DNA from: Saccharina japonica
Taxonomy: Eukaryota > Sar > Phaeophyceae > Laminariales > Laminariaceae
Assembly (NCBI GenBank): GCA_008828725.1
Contig: MEHQ01002147.1
Coordinates: forward strand, 143,367-207,366
Direction: 5' to 3'
Length of the DNA: 64,000 nt
A program made the translations under genes and the position numbers. The notes beneath the pieces were generated by a model that ran no database searches, was not told where the DNA came from, and worked only from the letters and a program-made list of their open reading frames with translations. Shown one piece after another: positions 13,601-24,650 of this stretch (position 1 is its first letter; every line of letters starts with the position of its first letter).

Positions 13601-16600
13601 CATCGTACGCTGCTCTACAGCCGCATACTCGTAGCGCTATGTTGTTCCTCCCGCCACATGGTGTACCCAGGTGATTGTGGCGGACTCACCTGTTACTATA
13701 GTCCGCCTGGGAAAATCGCGTGAGCTCCAGAGTGCACTGACTGGGCCACCCTTCGGCAACTAACGTCTTTTGAGTGGTGTGATATGCCAAGAAAAGGTTG
13801 GGACTATAGGAGTGGAATGGTTGGCTAGCTGCGCTGACAGTGGTATCGTTTAATATCGTGCCTCCTGATTGTAGGCGATTTGGCCAAAGACAAAAGGTGT
13901 ATTATTCGGGGAGGTGGGGGCGGGGTGGAGGAGGTCCTTCCTTTTTCCGGGCGGTTTCGGAGAGGAGACGACACACGCCGCGGGAAAAACGCGGTTGAGC
14001 GCCCCGAGGCTGCCTGGCGCGTCGCTGTCCTTGCCCCCCTTCATGTCTGTCCGGTGGTTTAATTGCTGCTACGTATAGTCGCCGAGTTTATGTGCACGAA
14101 GGCAAGAAGAGAACCACTTGCTATGCTATTAATGTTTTACTGCCCCGCCTGTATTTTTACCACCACTACTACTGCTACGGTACCACTACCCCCACTACTA
14201 CTCTACGGTACACTGCTGTTACTATTACGTACCAAGTACTACCACTACGAGGTACAGTACTACCGCAGTAGTAGGTCTCCTGACGCCACACGGAGATGAC
14301 CAGAAGAAGGGGCGCCGATGCCAAAGACCGAGCCCGCCCCGAACATTGACGTGCTCCGACGACGGCGGCTGCAAGCGCTTCATCTCACGTTACCCTGTTG
14401 GTTCGATGACGATCTTTTTTTATCCCGCGTAACTTGGCATCGATAATTCCAGGCGATGCAGGACGAGGATCTGCTATCTGTTTTTCGAGCGGCTGAGGCG
14501 AAGGGTCTCAGCCTTGGCCGTCAGAGTTACACCTGGGCAGTCGTGGCGTATAAAAGACGTGACCGGCCGGCTGAGGCCCTGGAAGCTGCCACAAATTTTT
14601 CCGCGCGAGGGATTAAGGTGAGGTTATGTTCCCGCTTGACAGTGGTGCTGTCATGTTCGCGCAGTGTTTTTGGCCACCGCTATGGAACGACAAAGGGGGG
14701 GAAAGTATTTGGAGCTTTGAGTTGAGCAAGATCCAGAGCGTTCGGCTTTTTGCATAAATATTGCAGTTCGTCGGTGTGTATTCGTGTTTTGCATGTTTTC
14801 AGCTTTTATGCTTCGACACCCGCAGCTCACGCACACACACAGCTAATATTTGTTGTATAGAAAAGTAGGCGTTTGTGGTTTTCGCGAAGGCGTATTTGTT
14901 GCTTTCTCCTGGCCGTCGTGGCACGACTCATGGACAGACATTAGCCTAGGCGCTTGGTTTTCGAAAGCCGCCGGCATTGTCGACCCCCCTCGCTAACTCG
15001 GGCGGCCGACGGACGGACGGACGAACGGACGGACGGACTAACGGACGAACTACCCCCTGCTCCACCTGCGTGCCTTGTCTGCACACAGATGACGGTCGTC
15101 GGGTATAACGCCGCCATGCATGCAGCGAGCGTCCTGGGGCAGCTAGATAGGGCGCTGGAACTGCTCGAGGAGATGAAGGTGAGAGCTTCGGTAAAGCAGC
15201 GGCTAGTTTGGTCATTCCAGGGCGCTTCGCATCTGCTGGCTCGCCAAGGCACAAACAGTGAGCACGCGGATTTGTTTTGAGAAGGACGGGGGCAGAGAGC
15301 CCGTTCCCGGAATCGTCCGCGGCCTCGTCAAGCATTGGTTTCACTACCGCAAACATTTTCATATCTCGCTGGGATCTGCAGGGCCGATCCTCGATAAGGA
15401 AAACGTTGTGTGAGGTAGAGGTGTCGTAGGTGAGCCAAGGGGGAGTGAAGAGAGAGAGGCGTTTTTTGTTATGATGTTCCTGCGGCAGAGGCGAATAACG
15501 GCGGCGACCGCGGTGGTGTCGGCGGCGGCGGCGGCTGCACATGTCTCGGGCGTTCTGCCGCCAACACTCTCCTTTTTTCGTGCGCAGCCACATGCGTGCC
15601 TCTGCTTTTTTTTCAGAGCTATCAGGAGTCTGCGCAAGGCGGAAATTTGCTGCGCTAACCGTGCCCGGTGCGCCGTGCCGCTGACCGCGCTGCCGCTTTC
15701 CCACCTTCGGTCGGCGGAAAAAACGCCGCATACGTTCAACAGCACGCTATCTGATTGATTTCGGGGAAGGATCTTCAGCTGACTCCCTCCGTTCGACCTT
15801 CCAACTTCCGTTATGATAGTTATTTATAAATCCCCGACGATCCGAATTGTCAGGCTTTGCCTTGTTGCTGTGACTGCGTTTGACTTAGAGCTCAATTGTG
15901 ACGACAGCCGAAAACGTGTTGCGCCAGCCATTCGCCAGGTTACGTTCCGAATGCTTTGTGGGCTCAGTAGCATCGAATTGGCTCTGGCATCCTCCTGTCG
16001 AAGCCCAGCCGCCGACTGCTACTGTCCGAAGCTGCAGCTCCGTTGCTACGCCGCGTCATCGGCAACGCCACCATGAGGCGATGTCGCGTGCACTCTTTAC
16101 TCATAGTCTTCAGGTCGGCGGAAATGTTCGCCCCCTCCCCGCCTCCCACTCCTACTCGGTCCGATGCATACCTCTTATCCCTTTGTAAATACAGTACTTA
16201 AAAAAACAAATCACACACTATTTCCAAGTAGTATTCCCCAAAGTAAGTGAGTGCAGTTCAAGCGGGGTTCAGCGCGCCATCAGACGACCCAATCAGCGGT
16301 TATTTGTTTGGTGCTTGCAAAGTGATGTGCTGCTCGGGTCTCCGACCCTTCCCCGCGTTGTTTCTTCGCCCTTCACCCCTTCAGGTAAAGGGGCTGTCGC
16401 CGACGGAAGTGTCCTACTCGACCGCTATTGGCGCGTGCGCCAAGGCTACCACGGCCATCGAGGCCAACAGCCAAAAGGTATTCGCTTCTTTACCTGTACC
16501 AGTAGGTGGTAGCGCGCAGCCGCCGCGGCAGGGCTTCGCTCTAGGGAGGAATGATGCTCGCCGGCTGGTAGGAAGCCTACTCGCTCTCTGAAGCCAGAGC

Positions 16601-19600
16601 TTCGAAAGCCAAAGCAGAAGGGCCTCTCCTCCCATTGCGGATTCAGGCCTGCCTTGGTTGGGCGGGCCATCTTTCTATTGAGGAGGCGTTGCTGGGGCTG
16701 GTGGTGGTGGTGGTGGTAGTAGTACTGTAAGGTCTACTTGCCATGCGTCGGTTGTGATGGACTAGTCGTCCCTCCGTCGCAACGATTGTTCCGTAGGTTT
16801 CGCTCGGTTTTCGTCTTTTCACCATATCTTAGAATTGACGTATACGTTCTCTAGTGCAGTATCTGCACCTGTCCCCATTGTCGGCGTATGACCAACGTGC
16901 ATCACCGCGGGGCTTGCCGCAGGCGGTGTCTTTGCTGAAGGAAATGCAGGAGGCGGGATTGAAGCCCCACCCCGCGGCGCACCAAGCGGCGCTGAGCGCG
17001 GTAGCCGCCACGGAAGGGCACGAGGCTGCCATGGCCCTGCTCGCCACAATGAAGGTGTGGCTTATCCGGCATTGAACGTAAGAGAACTCTCTCGCTAGTC
17101 TATGTCAACATCCAACACCCGACGTAGCAGGACTCTCGCCTGTACTGGTATGTATCCCGATGCTGTACGGCGGGTGTACCACGATCGTCTGTGTCTCTTT
17201 GATTGGTGGGCGTAAGCCGACATGAGCGTCAAGCTGCTGCTTACCGATACATAGATTGCGAGAGTGATAAACAGGCTCACTGCGTACAAGACGCGCGACC
17301 CTGAGAGGCGTGCGTTCGGGCTCGCAAACAAGCGTGACCGTATGGTCGCGCTTTATGCATGGATGCCTGCGCGCGTGTTGTTGTTATGGGTTAGCCTCCG
17401 AGAATTCGCAGAACTCGCACTTTGTAGTCGCCAGACGATGAGCCCACCAGCGTTGCTGTGGTTTGCCGCCGTGACTGGTGGGCATCAGCCACAGCAGCAG
17501 CAGCAGCAGCAGCGAGGCCATCAACGCACATCGTCAGGTGGCACGGACTGACACGCGCGCGTGGGTCTCCGCCGCCCTTTCTCGTCGGCCTTACCCCCGC
17601 TAGGCGGAAGGTACTACTTTGACAGCGTACAGCTACAGCCCGGCTCTCAGGGCGGCGGCAAGAGCGGGAGACTGGCAAGCCGCGATAGCCAGCATCGACA
17701 GCATGACGAGGTCCGCCCTCGAGAGGGAGGGGACGGGCCCAGACGTGGTGTGCTTCAACTACGCTATGGGCGCCTGCGCTATGGCCGGGGAGTGTGAGGT
17801 GAGCCCAACCGTCAAGAGACTTGCCGCCCGATGCGCGACATCGGATGCACAGGGTGCTTTTACATGTGCACCCTCTCGCGTTGTACGCGACATCGGACAC
17901 CATATTTCCGGCGGACAGCCTCACTGTTTTGATGGTTGGGGGGGGGCGACGTAATCCCTAAACTGGCGTGGACGGTTTTTCTGAGTCCAGGGAGGCAAAC
18001 TGCAGGCTATTGGTCGCCCCCTTTTATCTGCTGTGTGGCCGCAACTCCTCGCACGCGCGCCTTGGTTCAACTGGGGGGTCAAGTTTCGTCCCACAGACAA
18101 ACACGCAATACATGCGAAAAACATGCTCTGCGCTTTTCTTACCCGCCCTCTATTGGTCGAGCGTTATTGTACGTCTCCGTCCCACAAGCCCTCTCCGCGA
18201 AAACATCCGATCGTGCTCATGATATTAAGGTTTCGAAAACACGTGTATCGTACCGTAAAACGCACGCCTAACCCTGCCCTTCCCCACTTTTCCGCTTGTA
18301 TCCCTGTGTATTGTCGAAGTTTTCGCCCCCCCCCCTCCCCAGTCACCCGCTTCCCCTCCTTTTACCGAAAACCCTTTCTTTTTCCTCATCTGTCCATATG
18401 TCCCCCTCTCTCGCCGCCTCTCTCCTTATCCCCGGGCAGCTTGCTTGCGGGCTGCTGAGCCGCATGAAGCTGTACGGTCTCCACCCGAACGTGGTGTCGT
18501 ACGGCATTTCCATGGACGCCTGCGCCAAGGCTGGGCGGTGGGAAAAGGTAAAAAGCCCTTTGGCGTGCACCAAATTAGTTTTGCCGGAGAAGCCGTCGCT
18601 TGCCATGCTCCGCGGCAATGACCTGTCACGAGCATCAAATAAAGAAGATGAACCGAACTGTCCCTACTGCACTGCTGCTGCTGTACTACTTCTACATATA
18701 TGCGGCGTTGTTCTTACCGCCGTACTACAGGTACTACTGCCGTAGATGACAAGGAAGTCAAATGGCTTTTGCCGTGCCAGGCCTAAACGCCGTTTTTTAG
18801 ACTAGCGCCGATATTCCGAACGGTAAGGGCGTGTGCGTCCCGTGCAGCCAGGAAACCAACTTGAACGCTGGGCTACGCTGCTACGTACCGAGGGTGTGTA
18901 CGTGACCAACGTCTGCCCCCCCCCCCCACCCCCCCCCGGCTTCCATCGGCAGGCCTTGGAGCTCTTGGCGGAACTCCAGGCGGACGGCCTCGCACCCAAC
19001 ATCGTGACATATACCACCGCCGTGGAAGCTTGCGCATCCGCCGGAAAATACCGGTCGGCAATGGCGCTGCTGGAAGAGATGCCGTCAGCAGGCATCGAGC
19101 CGACGGTGGTAACGTTTTCGACGGCGCTCAAGTGAGTCACATGACGCGTGCTAGGATAGAGGTACGTAGCACTTATTGGCTGATTTTTTTCTGAATGACC
19201 TACTAAAATACTAAAGGCTCCTTAACCCAAAACCGTCGTTTTTTTTATTTTTTTGTGTTTGCAATATTTTTCGTTGCATAGTTAGTCCATGGAAATTTTC
19301 ATCTGTCAGCACTTTTTTTTTCCTCCTCCAGAATGAGTTTTTGACTTGCTATTAGTATAGAGCTCCTCAATCGACTACCCTCAGGAAAACAGGCAGTATA
19401 GAGCGTAACATGCAGTATGTTGCGAGATGGGGAACAGGAGGGGGACGGGGGGGGGGCAGGAACGTCTACGCACGCTCGTTGTTTGGGAGGCATTTCAAGT
19501 CTGTGGTCCGTCATCGGAAGGGGGCGGGTAAACCGAGCGTACGAGAGTGTCTCGCGCGATTCTCGTGCGCGTTCTTTTTTTTACATGTTTCACGGATTCT

Positions 19601-22600
19601 TGATTTTTATTTGTGCGCCGGTTATCTTCGACATAATCGGGACGATTTTGATGCGTGCTGACGGCGCTCAGGGCCTGCAACAACTGGGAAAAGGCGGAAG
19701 AAATCCTGTCGATGATGAAGTCCCGCGCTATCAAGCCCAACGAGGTCACCTACACGGAGCTTATAAGCATTTGCGGCAGGTCCGGCGACGTTCACCAAGC
19801 CTTGGTGAGCAATCAGGCAAACCCCTTGAACACGAAGCATCCAGCACTCCAAAAACCCGCGTACTGTATGAGTTTCCCCTCACGCGTGAATTGTCTATTT
19901 TCGGCGCGTCGTCCATCGAGCTGTTTTTTCGTTTTTTCCACGCATTAACACCTTATTCAAACGGATGTGCTCTGAACATTTTATCACAAAACACAGCGGC
20001 GTGTTCGAGACGGGGGGGAGGGGATGTAATAATAGCATGCTGGTCGTAGTCGTAGAACCATAGACCCTCGCATCCCCACAATGCCGGGACGGAGCACGTC
20101 ACATTTTTCATCGACCAGACAGACATTGCTTGCTCCAAGCGCAAAGCGCCGTGAGGTGTTGGGCGAGTCGCATGAAGAGTTAGCTGCATCCAAATAAGAA
20201 CCATTTGTGAGGCGGGCGTTCTTTGCGTATGGATGACAGCGTCGAATTAATATTTGTTTTCCGGTGTGGCGACTTCCAGAGACAGCAATGGGTATACTAT
20301 GTAACTGCATCGTGGGCGCCTTACCATATACCAGGTATATACTACGTGATACGATCATTCTCCTTGTGCGGAGTTCAGGATCTCCACCCCGCACAAAATA
20401 TGTACTCGACCGCCAGCCATGCTGACCGCCAAGAACGAAAAGCGTACCCTGGTTGTCTAGCTCACGCAGTGGTTGGCGTGTTTTACAGCGGCGTTGCCGA
20501 CAAACGCCAACCCAGCCTATATATTATACGTACGAAGCATGTATATTACTGAGGCGGGGGGGGAGAGGGGGAATACATTGTTGTGGCAACCAACGCGCCG
20601 TGAGAACGCGACATCGCTTCGTTCTAATCGATTTCCCGATGGCCTGTCTACCGCAGAGTTGCCGAAGCTTGATAACTAAGCGGTTTGGTCGCCCCGCCCA
20701 CAACCCCCTCTGCCTGCCCTCTGCTAAATTGATTTCAGTCCCAGCTGGAGAACGCGCGACGAGAGGGCCTGGCGCCGAATCTGATAAACTACAACTGCTG
20801 CGTGGACGTTTGCGCTAAGACGGGCGAGGTGGACAGAGCCTTGGCTCTGCTGGAGCAGATGCAGACGTGCGGAGACCCCGCGCTCACGCCTGACCTCGTC
20901 ACGTAAGTTTGGGCGGTGCAGGTTTAGCGTATTTCGCGATGACTAAGCTATGAAACGCTTTTATTTCAATTTTCTCGTGAATGTCGCCCGTTCGTTTAGA
21001 GTGTGTGTTTTCGCTACCGAGCGCTTTAACTTGCGAGATTGACTTTGAGTTGCACACCGCGAACGTTCAACAACAGGACCAAACAAAACAGACAGCCCAC
21101 CCCTTTCATAGTAGCGCTTGCCCGCAAATCCTCCGAATATGAACGGCAAAATCCTACCCCTCCCTCCCCCAGGTACAACTCGGTAATCAACGCCTGCGCC
21201 AAGGCCGGGGACTGGGCCTTGACCCTTTGGCTCCTCAGCGAGATCAAAACGGCCGGGCTGAAGGCTGACATCCAATCTTTCAACGCCGCCCTAGACGCTT
21301 GCACCAAGGGCTCCAACCCCGAGGCTGCGCTGGCGCTTATGCAGCGCATGCGCGCACAGGGGCTGACTCCAGACGCGATATCGTATCAGTCGGCCATATC
21401 GGCGTGCCGGGCCAAGGGCGACGGCGCCTCGGCCGTGATGCTGCTCAAGGAGATGGAGGAGGAGGGGCTGACCGCACGAGATTCGGACTACAAGCTGGTA
21501 ATCGAAACCGTGGGCAGGGAGGGAGACTGGGGCGGAGCGCTGGAGCTTCTGGAGACCATGAAGGCGGAAGGGGTGCAGCCGGATGCGTACAGCTACGGCG
21601 CGGCTGTCGGGGCTTGCGCGAAGGTGGGTCGGTTCGCTCGTGCGATCGGTTCGCTCTTTCGGGTTGGCTTCTGGGTGTTTTCACCTGGTCTGGCAGGTGC
21701 ACACGTTGGACGGGTTTGATCAGACCGGTTAGGCTGCTGGGGTGGCATTTTCGATGGGATAGAAGGCCTGCCGTGTAGCTCTAGCCCTAGTACCCGATAT
21801 ACCCCCAGAAGTGTTTTGCCCTCTTGCAATTTGAGTGTTGGTGGCTGGTCACGTTGTAGACTGGGTCGTAGGTTTCTGCGTGTATATGTTTCTCGGTTTC
21901 GTCGGTGTGCGATGCGGTCGGTAAGCTGGTCCGTGAGTCCGTCTCTCAGGAGTATGATGATGCGTGCGTCCCTAACTCGACCCATCGTTCTTGAGCTACG
22001 TTGTTGCTTGATATCAAACCCCTACCCGGCTCGGTTACCTCTCGTTGAGGAGGTGTGTGAGTCCCTTTCATCAATCCGAGTATCATGTGTGAACGCGAGC
22101 CCCCCCACTATTGGCTTGTTGGCCCGGCGTGAGTAAGTCGTCGGCCTGCTCTTTGTCTCAACCTCACCCCTCCCGCCTCTACGCCGCAGGGGCGCAACCC
22201 AGAGATGGCCACGAAGCTGCTGCGAGAGATGCAGGAGCTGGGACAGCAGCCCACGCGGTTCTGCTGGAATGCGATCATCAACGTGCACGCGAGGAAGGGC
22301 ATGACAGAAGGTATCATCACACCGACATTCGGTATCGTGGGGAGGTCGCCCCGCAAACACCTGAAACAAATATCGCGCGAACGCTTGTCTCGTAGTGTCG
22401 GAGCTACAGAAGTACAGAACTCAAAGGCTGTGCCGTTTTGAAATAAGTTCCAAAGAACCGCATTGCCCTTACCGAACCTTGCCACCCCACGTGCCGCCTG
22501 AGTCTTGATTGGTCGGATTCTACTGCAACAACGACATCCTCGCCTTGAACCCCCCCCCCCCGCTCCGTCTCGAAAGGGGTGCGTGGTCAATTGTCAAATG

Positions 22601-24495
22601 ACTAAGGCAAGCAACGAATGAGTACGCCCCCCCCCCCCCCGACTGGAAGTGGCCACACCGGAAATTAAATTCACTCATTGAAGCTGTCATCCATGTGCAA
22701 GAAAGTCCGCCTCACAAGCGGATCTTAGTAGGATGCAACTCGCCGAAAACCTCACGGCGCTTCGCGCTTGGTGCTAGTAATGTCTGCCTGGTCGGTGAAA
22801 ATCCGACATTCCGACATGCTCCGCCCCGGCATTGTAGGGATGCGAGGGTCTATGGTCATAAGACTACGGCCATGTATGAATATCGAGTACACCCCCCCCC
22901 CCCCAACTCTGCCCGTCTCGGCATTGTAGGGATGCGAGGATCTATGGTCATACGACTACGGCCATGCATGACATGAGTGCACCCCCCGCCCCCAATGCCC
23001 ACTGCTGCCGCTCTCCACCTTCCCCCCAGACGCCCTAGCTCTGATGGACGAAATGAAGCAGACCATGGCGTGCGACGAGACCACCTACTCCGCCGTCGTG
23101 CACGGCTGCGCTCAGACGCGCAACTGGGCGGCGGCCGAGCGCCTGCTGGCCGAAATGCGTGAAGAGGGCTTCACGCCCAACGACGCTTGCTACTACGCCC
23201 TGCTCGCGGCGGCATCGAAGGCGGGCGAGCTGAAGCTAGCCGAGAGGCTGCTTGAGCGCATGCGGGCGGAAGGCCTACCGCCAGACCTCTACGCCTACTC
23301 CACGGTCTTCGGCGGGTGCGGGAGGTTTCATGAGTGGCGGCTGGCCATGAGGCTTCTGGAGCTCATGAAATCGGAGGATATTTCGCCCTCGAGGAAGATT
23401 TTTAACTCGGCACTCAGGGCGTGCGGCAGCGGGGAAGCGGAGGTGGCCGAAATTTTGTTGGAGATGAGCAAGAGGAACGGGATGGACGCGGATGCCTCCG
23501 GGTGCGCGATGGCTATCGCCGCCTTTGGGAGGGGAGGGAGGGTGGACAAAGCCCTCGCGCTCTTGGACAGAATGCGCAAGTCTGGACCGCCCCCAAACCG
23601 TGAGTGCTTCGGCTTGTCGTGCTTACAGCTGATATTTTTTAGGGCGGTGGGCGTCGGAGTTTGTTTGTCTCGATCTGACGAGGATAACACGACCTTACGA
23701 TATCAATTTCGGGGCGGTGGGTTGTGCTTGCTCTTTTTATCACGACACAGGTACGAGAAACGCTTGTCATGGACTGCGAAAATGCCACCTGTCGGCTATC
23801 ATTGGTACCAGACATTAAGAATATATTTCGGCAGGCTGTACCGCTCATTGCCCGCTGTTGAATTGAGGCGGGGCATAGACCCTTCTTCAAGGCATGGCAA
23901 GGGCAGGCATATCTGCTCTAGAGTGATCACCAACGTGAGCCGTCTTCGACAGGCTGAAAGCCTTCTCGAACTAACCCCCGCCTTCTCCCTTTTCCCCTCA
24001 CCCCGTCGCCGTCTCCGCCCCTGCTCCTCCCCTCCCCCCTCCCCATGCCCCCGCCTCAACCGCGAACTTCGTTACTGGTAACGACTGAAAACAAGTGCAA
24101 TGCTTTCTAACGGGGCAAGTCGTATAGTTGCGGCTGGTGTCTGTATGGCCTAATGTATTCTCTCTCGATGGAGCCCTATCTTCTAAATGGCCGAAGATAT
24201 GTAGGTCGCTCTGCGGCGGTGACGAAACCTAGACCTAAGGGATAGCCTCTTCCACTCCCTTGGCTGCTTGCAGAACGAAACAGTGCAATGCTTCAACGGC
24301 GCGATAGAGGCCTGTGCTGTCACTGATGACCTCGATGGAGGCCTATCTCTCATGGCCGAGATGGGTCGCTGCGGCGTCGAACCTGATAGGGATAGCTTTG
24401 GGCCACTCCTTGCTGCGTGCGAACGAAACGGCAACACGGCTCTCGCCGGGGACCTCCACGGGGCCATGGCCAAGCTGGGACTCGAGCCGCGATAG
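7696..24495 (+). CDS. Large P-class pentatricopeptide-repeat (PPR) protein, 22 exons
   Basis: Exons: 7696-8433, 9484-9630, 10153-10275, 10843-10947, 11316-11500, 12150-12244, 12605-12663, 12939-13118, 13403-13507, 14453-14617, 15089-15178, 16385-16477, 16923-17054, 17604-17798, 18440-18547, 18953-19131, 19672-19804, 20739-20902, 21173-21623, 22190-22310, 23030-23599, 24284-24495 (stop TAG). All junctions have GT..AG and agree in phase, giving about 1,449 residues without a stop. From exon 1 onward the product is tandem 35-residue PPR units, for example PNIVTYTTAVEACASAGKY. PPR proteins bind organelle RNA and guide its processing, editing or translation. No C-terminal SMR, E or DYW domain follows; the protein ends LGLEPR. 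The start is uncertain: ATGs at 7696, 7864 and 8024 share one frame, and the 7696 form adds an Arg-rich, organelle-leader-like N-terminus. The last acceptor (24284) was chosen because it is in phase and restores a PNLQCFNGAIEACA repeat start. Confidence 0.9.
8514..8547 (+). repeat. (CTG)n microsatellite in PPR intron 1
   Basis: A near-perfect CTG run about 80 bases after the first donor of the PPR gene. Similar CAG/CTG runs occur at 3255-3275, 17492-17513 (PPR intron 13) and 27559-27605. Confidence 0.7.
15008..15049 (+). repeat. (ACGG)n microsatellite in PPR intron 10
   Basis: Imperfect tetranucleotide run of acgg/acga/acta units, ending about 40 bases before the acceptor at 15089. Confidence 0.6.
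20014..20575 (-). repeat. Copy B of the C-run-ended repeat family (near full length)
   Basis: Aligns along its length with copy C (47653-48173): shared words include 'ccagagacagcaatgggta', 'tacgtgatac(g/a)atcattc' and 'ctggttgtctagctcacgca'. Both copies are bounded by G-runs on plus. It lies in PPR intron 17 (19805-20738), antisense to the gene. Confidence 0.75.
22545..22639 (+). mobile_element. Solo LINE 3'-end fragment with C-rich tail
   Basis: The stretch 'gctccgtctcgaaaggggtg...gtcaaatgactaaggcaagcaac' followed by a long C-run matches the 3' end of the LINE at 32869-34352 and the minus-strand copy at 43424-43566. It lies in PPR intron 20. It is about 95 bases and non-coding. Confidence 0.7.
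22660..22992 (+). repeat. Copy D of the C-run-ended repeat family, with duplicated end
   Basis: Opposite orientation to copies A-C. The 22660-22905 part ends in a long C-run; a second copy of only the terminal segment ('ggcattgtagggatgcgagg' to the C-run) follows at 22919-22992. The second C-run lies about 40 bases before the PPR exon-21 acceptor at 23030. Confidence 0.75.
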
Positions 24496-24497
24496 TA

Positions 24498-24650
24498 GAG
24501 GGCCGTGGGTATTGGTTGCGGTGTGGCACGGCAGTGCGTGTTGTGTAAGGAGCTGTGGTTACTGATTGCGGTTGTGGCACAGCAGTGCGTGCTTGCAGGG
24601 GGACGTGGGTACTGGTTGCGGTTGTGGCACAGCAGTGCGTTCTCACGTAT
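24498..24650 (+). repeat. Three-unit 50-base minisatellite just after the PPR stop codon
   Basis: Three imperfect units of about 50 bases share 'ggttgcggttgtggcacagc' and 'cagtgcgt'. The array starts three bases after the PPR stop, so it probably lies in the 3' UTR. Confidence 0.7.

Noticed and set aside
20440..20520. tRNA-like words (tagctcacgcagtgg...) near one end of repeat copies B and C
   Set aside because: No convincing B box or cloverleaf, and the position relative to the truncated copies does not fit a tRNA-headed SINE.
23600..24283. Acceptor at 24273 directly before AACGAAACAGTG for the last PPR exon
   Set aside because: It is out of phase with the donor at 23600; the acceptor at 24283 restores both the frame and the PPR repeat register.
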